Assembly (NCBI GenBank): GCA_005223375.1
Contig: RXOD01005862.1
Coordinates: forward strand, 1-12,236
Origin: Amoebophrya sp. AT5.2
Lineage: Eukaryota > Sar > Dinophyceae > Syndiniales > Amoebophryaceae
DNA: 12,236 nt
Reading direction: 5' to 3'
Part shown: positions 1 through 7,960 of the stretch, in pieces
How positions within the stretch are numbered: position 1 is the stretch's first letter
Layout: every line of letters starts with the position of its first letter
Notes under the pieces: generated by a model
The model's input: only the letters and a program-made list of their open reading frames with translations
Told to the model about the DNA's origin: nothing
The model's database searches: none
Made by a program: the position numbers and the translations under genes

Positions 1-206
1 CCCGCCCCGCCGCCGACATTGGCGGCGATGGCGTTGTAGGCGGAGGAGCTTGAAGAAGAGCAAGAAATGTCTCCGATGGGAATGGGCGGGTTGTTCTCGC
101 CGATGCGAACACAATTGTTGTCCGCAACCTCGGCGGCAACCCAAACCTCATCGGGGTCGGGAACCCAAATAGGAGTGCCGATCACCAACTGGTCGATTTG
201 GGTCAT
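1..206 (-). CDS. Myosin heavy chain, N-terminal exon (partial, runs off the left edge)
   Basis: This is the first 68 codons of an open frame that leaves the window at base 1. The peptide opens MTQIDQLVIGTPIWVPDPDE and continues VWVAAEVADN. The pattern VG/IGTxVWVPDxxEVWVxAEV is typical of the SH3-like N-terminal domain that precedes the motor of many myosins (plant, oomycete and alveolate types). A myosin would bind actin and hydrolyse ATP, but no motor sequence lies inside the window, so the class cannot be told. The ATG at 206 is the first in frame after an upstream in-frame TAG. Around residues 49-68 the frame becomes rich in Ser and then Ala/Gly, which is unusual inside this small beta domain: it may be a loop insertion, or the exon may end there. 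The identification rests on one short motif, but that motif is characteristic. Confidence 0.72.
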   Translation of the reverse strand, partial: MTQIDQLVIGTPIWVPDPDEVWVAAEVADNNCVRIGENNPPIPIGDISCSSSSSSAYNAIAANVGGGA

Positions 207-751
207 GGTGTTGTCGGTGTGTTGCTGTCGTCGACGTTGTGGTGGATGACAATGTTGAGTCGAAATCAGATATATTACAAACCACTAGCTCTGTGGGCCC
301 AGCGGCTACCTCCTAGTCGTCCTACATATTCGAGATCCTAGTGCTATATGCAACGCCATGCATATTGTTGTTGTACGACCTCTTTATACGTAGCACAACG
401 ATCCATTGGCATGCAGTAGAATAAAGATCAACTTCAATAAAGTATCACGGCAAGAACAAGATCGACCGGTGTAAGTACAGAAAGAACCAGACTCGAGCGA
501 GCAGCGACGAAACATGCTCACTAACTTACTTATTTATACATATACTTTCACGAATGAGGCGTGCGCCTGGCATGCCACACAAGAAACACAGGCGGTACAC
601 GTCGAAAAGATTTCAGCCACGAGCACGACCACGAACGGCGAACACTTAGAAATAAACAAAGAAGGGATGACACTGCTCAGCCCAACCCGCGGGCAATATC
701 AATGGTTCTTTTTGCTCATGCAAAATGGCTCCAGCGTGATAGTAACGGGCT
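207..751. other. Intergenic, no gene seen
   Basis: This 545-base stretch lies between the myosin start and the 3' end of the orphan gene, so it should hold the myosin promoter and 5' leader plus the orphan gene's 3' UTR. It is more A/T-rich than the flanking coding DNA. The short open frames in it have no upstream splice signal or recognisable product. No repeat or structured element was seen. Confidence 0.6.
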
Positions 752-2293
752 TTAAGGCTCCGCCATAGCTTCGACGCGTAGTATCCGCCATGCTTCGAAG
801 CCGAACTTGTACCATCGCCCGTCCCCGGCTTCTCGGCCGTCATCATGCCCACCGATACCCCTGAAGAAACCGCAGCAAAACATCTCGCGACTGTGACGCT
901 CTTGCACAATGCAATTAATGTAAGCTCTTGTAGATATCGCCCATCGACCATTCTCGATCTCGCCCAGCGACTCTTGAAAAGAATCTAAGTCATCGGGAAA
1001 GTACACCAGCAGATCTAGAAAGAAATCGAAGCGCAGCGAATCGCTGCACTCCTCTGATACTGCCTCGGGAAAACACTTGGCAAAATTAGACTCCATGCTA
1101 CGTATGGCGTGCGCTGTTCTTCTAGCCTCCCCAGGCAGAGCCAGAAGAGTTGGCCCTGGTGTTGCCCGGTGCGCGTCTTCTGAGCATTGCGAATCGATGA
1201 GGCCCTTGATCTCCCTCCACGAAACAGGACGGTAATACTCTGCTCGCTCTAGGCCGACGAATGCCCCTGAGTATGTGCGTCGAGGTCTCTTAACCCACTT
1301 GACCAAGGAGTCGCCCTCGCTTTCTCTGTGACACAGTTCAAATACAAAACGCGGAAGCAGGCTTGGCGCGAGGACCTGTTCCACAAATAGCTTTTCCTCA
1401 TTTCCGCTCCTGCCTCGCCATTCTATAGCATGCCTTTGGACCTCACGCAAAGGCGCCCGCACGTGTGACTCGAAATGTTCTGCAAGTGATTCCGTCGCAG
1501 GGCCAGAGCTGGCGCAGTCCCCGGTGGCTTCGGCGATCTCGCGTTCTGCGATCAGGCTGGGAACGGGCGCCGAGCTCGCTACGCCCCTGGTTGCATTGCA
1601 ATGGCGTCGACGGCACAGCGACTCTTCTGCTTCGTTCTCGGGTCGGAGCTGCGTCCTTCCCACCGATGAAAGCTCGAAGCTCGAGTCTGACGCGGCATCG
1701 CCTCGCGCTCCTTCTTCAGCCAATCGCGCGCACTCGTTCATCAAATCATTCTCGGCACACTCCAACTGCTTGGCCAAATTCCCGTTGACATCGCGAAGCA
1801 TCAGGGCGAAAAATACGGCTGGATACACTCTATCAATGCGTCGCTCCACCGTGGCGTGGCCGGCCGCTTTTTTGAGAAAATCCCTGAGCGGCTTATACTT
1901 CGACTCCGGACACCCGCACCCACCGTAAATGTGCTTGAACAAAACGTTGTCCACGAATTTAGTGAAGCCCTCCAGGTCGTCCGCGTAGCCATCCAGAGAA
2001 CCCCACTTACCGTCAACGTTGCGCAACATGTTCTGCACTAGTTCCGTACTTTTCCACCTCCGCATGAAGTATTTGTCTTTGAATATGTTGAACGCTTTGT
2101 ATGAGATCTCCAGGCGCGAGCGCAAACCCTGGAGCCGCTGCAGAAGAAGGCAAATATCCGCCTGGCGCTCCTGCCTTTCCTCCGATTGGAAGAGCCCGTG
2201 GCAGAGCTTCTGCACGAAGTCCCGCGTGCTCTTCGGCAGGCCATTATCAACGCGGCCGCTTTCATCGCCGTCTGGAACTAGATTTCTCGACAT
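752..2293 (-). CDS. Orphan 513-residue protein, mostly helical, function unknown
   Basis: A long uninterrupted frame codes for 513 residues with no family I recognise. The ATG at 2293 (MSRNLVPDGD) is chosen because the frame only extends further upstream to a GTG at 2341, and because a pyrimidine-rich tract ending in CAG sits 15 bases before this ATG, consistent with a splice acceptor at 2309-2310. Residues 24-80 are rich in Gln, Arg, Leu and Glu and look amphipathic-helical. Residues 95-190 carry a compact mixed segment with HIYGGCGC at 121-128. Residues 195-275 are a Ser/Ala/Glu-rich linker, and 290-513 form a second folded-looking part ending with many aromatics. There is no signal peptide and no membrane segment. 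It is probably a cytosolic or nuclear two-domain protein. Coding status is likely because of length and balanced composition, but no function can be assigned. Confidence 0.72.
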   Translation of the reverse strand: MSRNLVPDGDESGRVDNGLPKSTRDFVQKLCHGLFQSEERQERQADICLLLQRLQGLRSRLEISYKAFNIFKDKYFMRRWKSTELVQNMLRNVDGKWGSLDGYADDLEGFTKFVDNVLFKHIYGGCGCPESKYKPLRDFLKKAAGHATVERRIDRVYPAVFFALMLRDVNGNLAKQLECAENDLMNECARLAEEGARGDAASDSSFELSSVGRTQLRPENEAEESLCRRRHCNATRGVASSAPVPSLIAEREIAEATGDCASSGPATESLAEHFESHVRAPLREVQRHAIEWRGRSGNEEKLFVEQVLAPSLLPRFVFELCHRESEGDSLVKWVKRPRRTYSGAFVGLERAEYYRPVSWREIKGLIDSQCSEDAHRATPGPTLLALPGEARRTAHAIRSMESNFAKCFPEAVSEECSDSLRFDFFLDLLVYFPDDLDSFQESLGEIENGRWAISTRAYINCIVQERHSREMFCCGFFRGIGGHDDGREAGDGRWYKFGFEAWRILRVEAMAEP

Positions 2294-3096
2294 TGCTGCA
2301 ATAGCTTGCTGCGAAGAAATTGAACGAGTTTCCCTACGCACAGGTACAAGTGAACAGTGAACACTAATACTAAAAAGACACTAGTTCCGAGAAGCATTCC
2401 TGCTGACGCTGCACGAAAAATATAAAGACTTAAATTGCGAATATGAATCACAAACCGAACAATAAAAGAATGTGGTTGAAGATGCCGCCACAGCGGCACA
2501 CTACGAAGCGACTGAGCTAGACCTCTACTGTACATTCGCTATCATGTTATGATCATCATCTCGATCTGCTGATCATGACCGCGCCGAGAACGACATATTA
2601 ATTGAGTTTGTTCTGAGAGATTCTGATCTGTTGTTCACCGCCCTTGTATAAGTAATCGTTCTCTCTCTTTCTTTGCTGTAGTAGTTACCCTGCTCTCCAT
2701 ACAAATGCAATTGCACTCGCTGTGCTTTCTAGCTCTACCACTTCTAGAATTTTGCACACGCAAGGGGCAACGTGAAGCGGCCCCGATATCACAAAGTTAG
2801 TGCACGTCGGTGGCTCACGGTCGCCGTGGAGTCCTGACAGAGCTTTAGTTCTACTTCTACTTCTACAACAAGAACTTCTTCCACAATTATTAGCACCAGC
2901 GTCAAGCGGTTCGGAACAGACGCGCGCTGCAGCAAAATACACGGACATATTCCAGCAAAATACACGGACAAATTCCAGTACTCGCGGCGCGTATTTGAGT
3001 TTACGGGGACGTGCGCTGCGTGCAAAGCTGCTTGCAAATCTTCCTGCGTGACTGCTACAGCATTTGCTTTCGAAAACTTTTCATCAACTGCGACGT
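2294..3096. other. Intergenic, A/T-rich with short repeats
   Basis: About 800 bases separate the orphan gene from the polytopic membrane gene; on the minus strand they hold the 3' UTR of the latter and the leader of the former. The stretch contains a 23-base tandem duplication, a TTCTAC microsatellite at about 2849-2866, and an inverted repeat ATGATCA/TGATCAT at 2549-2555 and 2570-2576 with a 14-base spacer. It also holds a short minus-strand frame (2278-2535) with one hydrophobic stretch that runs 16 bases into the orphan CDS. No convincing separate gene was seen. Confidence 0.55.
2930..2975. repeat. 23-base direct tandem repeat, two copies
   Basis: The unit starts CAGCAAAATACACGGACA. The first copy is 2930-2952 and the second 2953-2975, with a single T/A mismatch near the end, and a further CAG follows. 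It lies downstream of the membrane-protein gene, probably in its 3' UTR. Confidence 0.85.
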
Positions 3097-4122
3097 TCAC
3101 AGCCAGCCGCCCGCCTCCCCCCTTCGCTGCACGAATTTCGGGCACAGCGCCCGCACGCACTTCGCCACCAGCGAGTCTTTGATCCAGCCCCGGCAACCTC
3201 CCCGCGCCGGGCGCAGCTTTTTGTGGTCGTGGCACACCAGTTTGCACGTCAGCAGAAACGCCATCCCGGTCGAAAACAGCCACAGCAGGTACCAGGGCAT
3301 CAGGAAGGACACGCTGCGGTCCTCCAGAAAGGCTGCGAACAAGTTCACCACGGCCGACACGAACCACAGCAGCACGGACCACATTGGCGCGCGCGCGTTG
3401 AACCAGGCGGAGTTGTCGTTTTCGACCTTGCGCCGGTGGCCCTCGGGGCAGACCAGCTTCTTCACCACGACGAACAGGCCGAACAGCATCACCGGGACGT
3501 AGCGGACCGACAGCGACGTGCTGTTGTCCCCGGCGGCCGCGTTGCTGTTGGAGGCGCCGGAGGAGGTCGTGGTCCCCGCCTTGCCGTTGCCGTGGTCCAC
3601 GAACAGGAACCAGTTGCCGAACACGATCAAAGCGTGGTAGACGCGGTCCGTGCGCCGCTCCCCGTTGAGCAAACACGCCAGCAGCAGGTGGCAAAAGTTC
3701 ACGCAGAGAAAAAACAGCGACAGCGTGCGCCACTGGTACACAGTGAGCCCGTACACCTCGCGGTCGGCGAACGAAGCCAAACTGCCCTCGTAGGACCGGG
3801 TGGTCGTGCTGGTGCTCGCGGAGACGCCCGCGGGAGAGTCGACTGTGAGCGTGCTGAGGGTGACCACCTCCGCGGCAGTGTAAATGGACCACTTTATCGA
3901 AAGAATGGTGCCAAGGTGCATCATGCCGGACATGGTCAAGCCGAACGCGAAAACATGCTCCCAACCGTACGTGCGGAACGAGTACACGAGCGCCATGCCC
4001 CAGAAGGGGAGGTGGGCGAGCACGATCAGGAAGACGCCGAACCAAAACAAACCGCTGGAAGGAGGCGAGAAATCGGAAGCCTCGTTGCGGTGCCGCTCGG
4101 TGAGGGAAAAGTCGACAAGCAT
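3097..4122 (-). CDS. Polytopic membrane protein with about seven transmembrane segments
   Basis: The frame encodes 341 residues. Hydrophobic segments lie at about 25-48, 57-78, 132-152, 161-176, 207-224, 245-266 and 271-297. A Ser/Thr-rich loop lies at 96-118, a Thr/Ser/Gly/Asn-rich loop at 180-204, and a Lys/Arg/Cys-rich tail at 298-341, which is probably cytoplasmic. The ATG at 4122 has A at -3. No classical signal peptide precedes TM1. The spacing of the last two membrane segments around an acidic AFLEDR motif faintly recalls TMEM8/DUF3522 (CREST superfamily) proteins, but the conserved histidines expected in the last segment are not visible, so I do not assign it. Other frames over this interval are also open on both strands because of high GC, but only this one gives alternating hydrophobic helices and loops. 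It appears to be a single-exon gene. Its location (plasma membrane or endomembrane) is unknown. Confidence 0.75.
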   Translation of the reverse strand: MLVDFSLTERHRNEASDFSPPSSGLFWFGVFLIVLAHLPFWGMALVYSFRTYGWEHVFAFGLTMSGMMHLGTILSIKWSIYTAAEVVTLSTLTVDSPAGVSASTSTTTRSYEGSLASFADREVYGLTVYQWRTLSLFFLCVNFCHLLLACLLNGERRTDRVYHALIVFGNWFLFVDHGNGKAGTTTSSGASNSNAAAGDNSTSLSVRYVPVMLFGLFVVVKKLVCPEGHRRKVENDNSAWFNARAPMWSVLLWFVSAVVNLFAAFLEDRSVSFLMPWYLLWLFSTGMAFLLTCKLVCHDHKKLRPARGGCRGWIKDSLVAKCVRALCPKFVQRRGEAGGWL

Positions 4123-4811
4123 CGTTTGCGCTGGTTTTAGGTTGTGACCGATGGAAGAGGAATTGGTCTGGTGTTCTACTCTACGCAGTCTGCTTCGGCT
4201 CGATTTTCATGCGCTCACATCGAAGATGATCAGGAAGGTGTGTACATAGATGCGCGAACGCCGATCCCTCAATCAACAAGCGCCCTCAGAAATTGTCGCA
4301 CGAATGCGCTGAGCAAATCGCCAACGAACGCCTCTCCCCGCACCGCCTGTACCACCTCCACCGCGAACGGCTAGTATTTCAGATTCTTGTATTACCAGAA
4401 ACTAGTCTATAAAACACACGTTCATGATCGGGAGGGTAGTGTAAGGGGTAATCGCCATCGTGCTTGTTGATTGATGGTAATTCGAAGAAAGAAAATGTCA
4501 CTGCAAGGGATTCTTGCAAAGCAAAACCACACGTGCTAGATTGTAGAAAGATGTTGTGCTCGGGCACTGGATACATGGGTAACTCTGCGGAGGTTCGCTT
4601 ATCTTGGGGCGTTCCCAAAAAGAATTGCTACGTTGCAAAAAAGATCTTCCTGGGTGTAAGTAAGTATGTGTGTGTGTTTGTGCGTTCGCCTCTGCACGAA
4701 AATCTATCATGCAAAATCTGCCCGTCCTTGTGTTTGTTTCAAAATCATCATGCTCTCCTAGCGCAAGTACACACATGAAATCTCGCATTCACCACTCTTC
4801 TTCTCCTAGTC
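4123..4811. other. Intergenic, no gene seen
   Basis: Nearly 700 bases lie between the start of the membrane-protein gene and the end of the next exon on the minus strand. A short GT dinucleotide run lies at about 4666-4676, just after a GTAAGTAAGT string. Several open frames of 75-105 codons cross the area, but they lack ATG starts or have no plausible composition. Promoter elements are not recognisable. Confidence 0.5.
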
Positions 4812-5025
4812 TCAGTCGCTGCTCGACGCCGCGCCTCCTGGCTTGCTCATCTGCTCCTTCGTCGGCGGCATCATCAGGTCGCCGAAGTTCGTCTTCAGAC
4901 TGCTGGTTTTCTTCAGCGCCTCCGCGCGGTCCAGGATGAGGTCGCGGTCTTTCCGGAACATCGTCGAGGCAATGAAGTGGAGCTCGGATTTAGTCGAGCG
5001 GTGTGCGTTGCGGCAGTACTGGTAC
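4812..5025 (-). CDS. Candidate 3' terminal exon (alternative to the exon at 5284-5551, or part of a separate gene)
   Basis: The minus-strand frame begins after an acceptor-like CAACAG whose AG is at 5026-5027. It reads (R)YQYCRNAHRSTKSELHF and ends ...GGAASSSD before a stop at 4812. Upstream of the acceptor the frame meets a TAA and has no ATG, so it must be entered by splicing. The entry phase (one base, G, then TAC) is the same as that of the exon at 5284-5551, so the 5' exon ending at 5758 can be joined to it in frame, giving a 148-residue protein. The peptide has a charged, helical middle (FRKDRDLILDRAEALKK) and a small Gly/Ser-rich tail. I recognise no family. It may instead be the last exon of a different gene whose 5' part is not evident, or it could be entered from a cryptic donor inside the other exon. 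Confidence 0.45.
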
Positions 5026-5283
5026 CTGTTGTAGTTGGATGGCAATTTTTATCGACCAAGGAGGAACAACTCGGGATCTTTTCCACCCGTTCCTGTCTTA
5101 CTGTGACACAGAACCAAATTCAGGCAGCGCACGAATTTTCCAGAAATTTGAATTTCTACGCATACAACTGCAACAAAAGCATGGAGAGTAGACTCAAAGT
5201 CAAACTCAGCACACAGAGAAATCACACATAGTGCTATCTAATGTGGCAGCGCCTTAAAGAGCAAGAGCAAGACTACATAGAAA

Positions 5284-5990
5284 TCAATCAAATGAATACG
5301 GTTTCGCGCTCGGGTCGACCTGCCTTCCCAAGGCGTCCGTGTACTTTCCGTTCAGAACGGTGTGAAACGTCACCGGCCTCCCCGTAACTTCTTTGGGTTT
5401 CTCCGCGACCAACACGTCCTCGCGGAGCGACTCCGCCAGCTTGAAAACACCGCTCAAATCAACCGGCTCGTTCTTACGCCCATACCGCTTCAGTGCCACC
5501 GTATCCGCTTCGTCAAACACGTCCTTCAACGCCTCACCCTTGTAGTAGTACCTGGTGGGTGGAAAATCAACATGTAGGAATAGGATCAACGAATCATGAA
5601 TGACTGATCAATTCTACCTCGCGGATTCACGCTATCTAAGTATGGGGGTATAAAAGTGTCACAAGAAACTGTAACAAATGGTACATGGGGACCTATTATC
5701 TCGGTAAGGCTAACTCGACAGCCAAGCTCTAGAAAGATCTTAAAGAGACGTTTTTACCTCTTCCAGTACTGGGGGGCGTTGGTCATGGCGCACACGTTGG
5801 AGGAATCGTTTCCGCACGGGCGGCCCACGTACAGCTCGCCCTGGAAGCCGAGGAAGCGGCGGTCCCGGGCCTGAACGAAAGCGGAGAAGTCCACCGTGCC
5901 CGGGTGATTCTTGCCGGCAAGCTCCTCGGCCTCGGCCATGCGGGAACGGGCCTTCATGCCCTTCTTCTCGAACAAAGGATCCACGGACAT
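5284..5990 (-). CDS. Two-exon gene, 166-residue soluble protein of unknown function
   Basis: Exon 1 is 5990-5758 and exon 2 is 5551-5284. Splicing joins AAG AG to G TAC TAC, so the product reads ...NAPQYWKR then YYYKGEALKD, and runs to PYSFD and a TGA. Both halves are open exactly up to the splice sites, and the unspliced frame stops within one codon of the donor, which makes the structure convincing. The protein starts MSVDPLFEKKGMKAR. It is charged, with no membrane segment, and has a conserved-looking core DRRFLGFQGELYVGRPCGN. No obvious presequence is seen, although the N-terminus is basic after residue 8. I do not recognise the family; its size and composition would suit a small subunit of an organellar complex, but that is a guess. 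A second possible 3' exon lies downstream at 4812-5025. Confidence 0.75.
5552..5757 (-). other. GT-AG spliceosomal intron (206 bases, phase 2)
   Basis: On the minus strand the donor is AG|GTAAAAAC and the acceptor is CCACCCACCAG|G, preceded by a pyrimidine-leaning TTTTCC. The intron has in-frame stops immediately after the donor. Removing it fuses two open frames in the same phase. Confidence 0.8.
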
Positions 5991-6718
5991 GCTCGCGGAT
6001 TTCTTTCAGGTTTTGCTCCTGGGTAGTTGCAAAAGTTCTTGTAGCGTGTTGCTTGCGGTGAGCTGAGGCCCTGTTAGTGCTGAAGCGGGAACAGAAGTTT
6101 CAAGTATGAAAGTAGAAGTACTACTGAGAGCTTTACCTTTGCTAGCAAACTTCTCGGGGCTTCAACACAGTGGAGGTCCTGTACCAATAGCACGACAGCA
6201 GGATAAGATGAGTGAGACGAGGCATAGAGGGTCATGACGGAAACGCAAAACATAAAACATTTACAGAACCACGAAGCACCAGGTGCGACGACGACGACGT
6301 GGTGGTGGTGGAACGAAGAATGCGAATGCGAATGCATGTATAATTGATTAGATTCACGGCGGATACGATGGCTGTGCACGAAGATGTGGATTATTGCATA
6401 AAACGGAACTGAAGATCGGGAAAGCTGCTGACGGACGCTTGATTTCAACTGCTCTGCCTCTGGCGTAGCTTTCTACAACAAAGGTCCAACCATTTATTCT
6501 GCCACGTTGGTGGGGGCGGCACAACCGATTCCGCCTTCGATAGCAGACTCACATTTTTTACGAACGGCTGCGAGTGCTGAATCGCGAACTCCTGGCCACG
6601 CAAACAGGAACGATTTCCGGCTGGAAAAGGAAAAGTTTTCTCTTACAATCTTCATGGTCCACCGATCTTCCCTGTTGACGTCAATCTCAATGCGCCGTCT
6701 TCAACGAATCTGTCTCCA
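5991..6718. other. Intergenic, microsatellite-bearing
   Basis: More than 700 bases carry no supported gene. A minus-strand frame crosses 6074-6448 but starts only at TTG and is His/Val/Ser-rich because it reads through the microsatellites. The stretch should contain the 3' UTR of the KDEL protein gene and the leader of the two-exon gene, where an acceptor-like ACTACCCAG lies about 30 bases before the ATG at 5990. Confidence 0.5.
6286..6335. repeat. Compound microsatellite: (CGA)n, (GTG)n and three GAATGC copies
   Basis: About four CGA units (6286-6298) are followed directly by four GTG units (6299-6311). A few bases later come three perfect tandem copies of GAATGC at 6318-6335. Such tracts are prone to slippage and explain the odd His/Val runs in the frames crossing them. 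Confidence 0.85.
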
Positions 6719-7183
6719 TCACAGCTCGTCCTTCTCCGCGGTTTCGTCGTCGTCCCAATCTGCGTCATCCTCCGCATCAGTACTGGTAAAGTCCTCGTCG
6801 TCGTCGAGCGCATCGAGTTCGACATCTTCTGCCGCCTTGCCGCCGACCACCCCTTTGTTTGTTCCTTTTGCGGCAGGTCGACGTCGAGCACCGTCGTGAC
6901 CACCTCGTTTATTCTTCTCCGCTGCTCCTGCCACTGCCCGTTTCGCAGCCGCCGCGCGGCGCTCGCCTTCGCGCTTTTGCGCGTGTCGGCGGGCCTTGGC
7001 GGCCCGGCGGCGGTCGGCAGACCGCCGTCGCTGGTAGTACTCCTCCTTCTTACGCTCGCGAAGTTCGGCTGTCGTCTCTGATGCCGCGTCCTTCGAATCC
7101 GACTCAGCCGCCAGCACCTCCGCTGGGAGAAGAGCGATTTGGCGGAACACGCCCAGACCCATGGAAAGGGAGAGGAGTCGCAT
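6719..7183 (-). CDS. Small ER-lumenal protein with C-terminal KDEL, basic middle and acidic tail
   Basis: The 154-residue product ends in ...AEKDEL, the ER retrieval signal read by KDEL receptors. Its N-terminus (residues 1-26, MRLLSLSMGLGVFRQIALLP then AEVLAA) looks like a signal peptide, with a possible AxA-type cleavage near residue 26. Both signals together predict a soluble ER-lumen protein. Residues 40-105 are packed with Arg, Lys and Ala and probably form a long charged helix. Residues 119-149 are dominated by Asp and Glu, as in low-affinity calcium-binding ER proteins. There is no thioredoxin CxxC, J-domain or lectin motif, so it is not a standard PDI, DnaJ or calreticulin. The ATG at 7183 follows an in-frame TAG with no earlier ATG. 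Alternative: a nucleolar-type charged protein whose KDEL ending is chance, but the hydrophobic N-terminus argues against this. Confidence 0.7.
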   Translation of the reverse strand: MRLLSLSMGLGVFRQIALLPAEVLAAESDSKDAASETTAELRERKKEEYYQRRRSADRRRAAKARRHAQKREGERRAAAAKRAVAGAAEKNKRGGHDGARRRPAAKGTNKGVVGGKAAEDVELDALDDDEDFTSTDAEDDADWDDDETAEKDEL

Positions 7184-7960
7184 GTTCGACTTTGCGGCTT
7201 TCGGTGCGCTCTAGTTAGTGCCGCAAGATGTGACGCAACAGTGGCCTAAAGTCAGGTGGGTGTTTCTTTGGCAAAGCTTTCTTCTGTCGTGACTCAGAAT
7301 GCTAGTTCAAGTGGGGGAACGAAAACAGTGTGTCACACAGTCTGTTTTCGTAACTAAGGAAAATGATTCTTATTAACGCACAAGCAACAGCGAAAACAGG
7401 AAGGAGGGCGTCTAGCATGCGAGTACGAAAAACCTGCAGGAAAAATGCGAAATCTCATGAGCATTCCTTCGGTTGGTACTGCGAACCTCTCAGTCTGCGA
7501 CCTGCGAACGACCAAGCTGACGAACGTCCACACGATCGACAACGAGACAAATGTCAGTCACGATTTACCAAAAGGACAGCATGCACGACAGCACCACGAC
7601 CATCCACGAAATCTAAATTTGTTTCGCGGTACTCCACGGACACTTCAGGAAGCTCTTGGCTGACGCAGCGTTATTCCGTAGGTAGACCACTTGGTGCATC
7701 AACATGGCGGCTGCCACCGCAACATTTCGCGCACCAGCACTTCTTGTGTTCATGTGTGTTGACGGTCTCTTTTTCACTCTACGTCTACTTTCACCTGTAT
7801 CTATTAAACCACGCTTCCTGGTGGTCATTCTGCTTTCCCGTTTCGTCCTCCCTACTGATTGATGATCAAAAATAATTTTATGTGTGCCCGCATTATCGTG
7901 CCCCTGCGCGATTGAAAAATTCGGCGCAGCTCTTCAGATGCATAGTAAGTTTGTGCCTTG
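7184..7960. other. Intergenic with an inverted repeat
   Basis: Nearly 780 bases lie between the KDEL gene start and the end of the frameshifted PHINT_rpt copy. Open frames on both strands here have no ATG context or splice sites I trust. The main visible structure is the inverted repeat at 7319-7351. No gene is supported. Confidence 0.5.
7319..7351. repeat. Inverted repeat able to form a hairpin
   Basis: The arms ACGAAAACAG (7319-7328) and CTGTTTTCGT (7342-7351) are perfectly complementary over ten bases. The spacer itself contains TGTGT and ACACA, which extend the pairing after a two-base bulge. It lies about 140 bases upstream of the KDEL gene's ATG in its transcription sense. Its role (cruciform, protein-binding site or remnant of a small mobile element) is unknown. 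Confidence 0.8.

Noticed and set aside
721..730. AGCCATTTTG on the minus strand, ten bases shared with the dinoflagellate spliced leader
   Set aside because: It sits at the 3' end of a coding region, not before a start codon, and a ten-base match to some part of a 22-base sequence is expected by chance at appreciable frequency in 12 kb.
2789..4045. A 418-codon open frame on the minus strand overlapping the membrane-protein gene in another frame
   Set aside because: It is dominated by Arg, His, Pro and Val, as expected when a GC-rich gene is read out of frame; the overlapping frame gives clean alternating hydrophobic helices and a well-placed ATG.
3064..4140. A 358-codon open frame on the plus strand over the same interval
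   Set aside because: It is the antisense of the membrane-protein gene, with a His/Arg/Gln-rich composition and no domain signal.
4656..4680. GTAAGTAAGT on the plus strand, resembling a strong splice donor
   Set aside because: No supported plus-strand exon ends there, and it runs into a GT microsatellite.
6074..6448. A 124-codon minus-strand frame with His and Val runs
   Set aside because: It has no ATG at its start, and its runs come from the CGA/GTG and GAATGC microsatellites.
6507..6899. A plus-strand frame rich in Ser
   Set aside because: It is the antisense shadow of the acidic tail of the KDEL protein: Ser codons oppose the Asp/Glu-rich tract.
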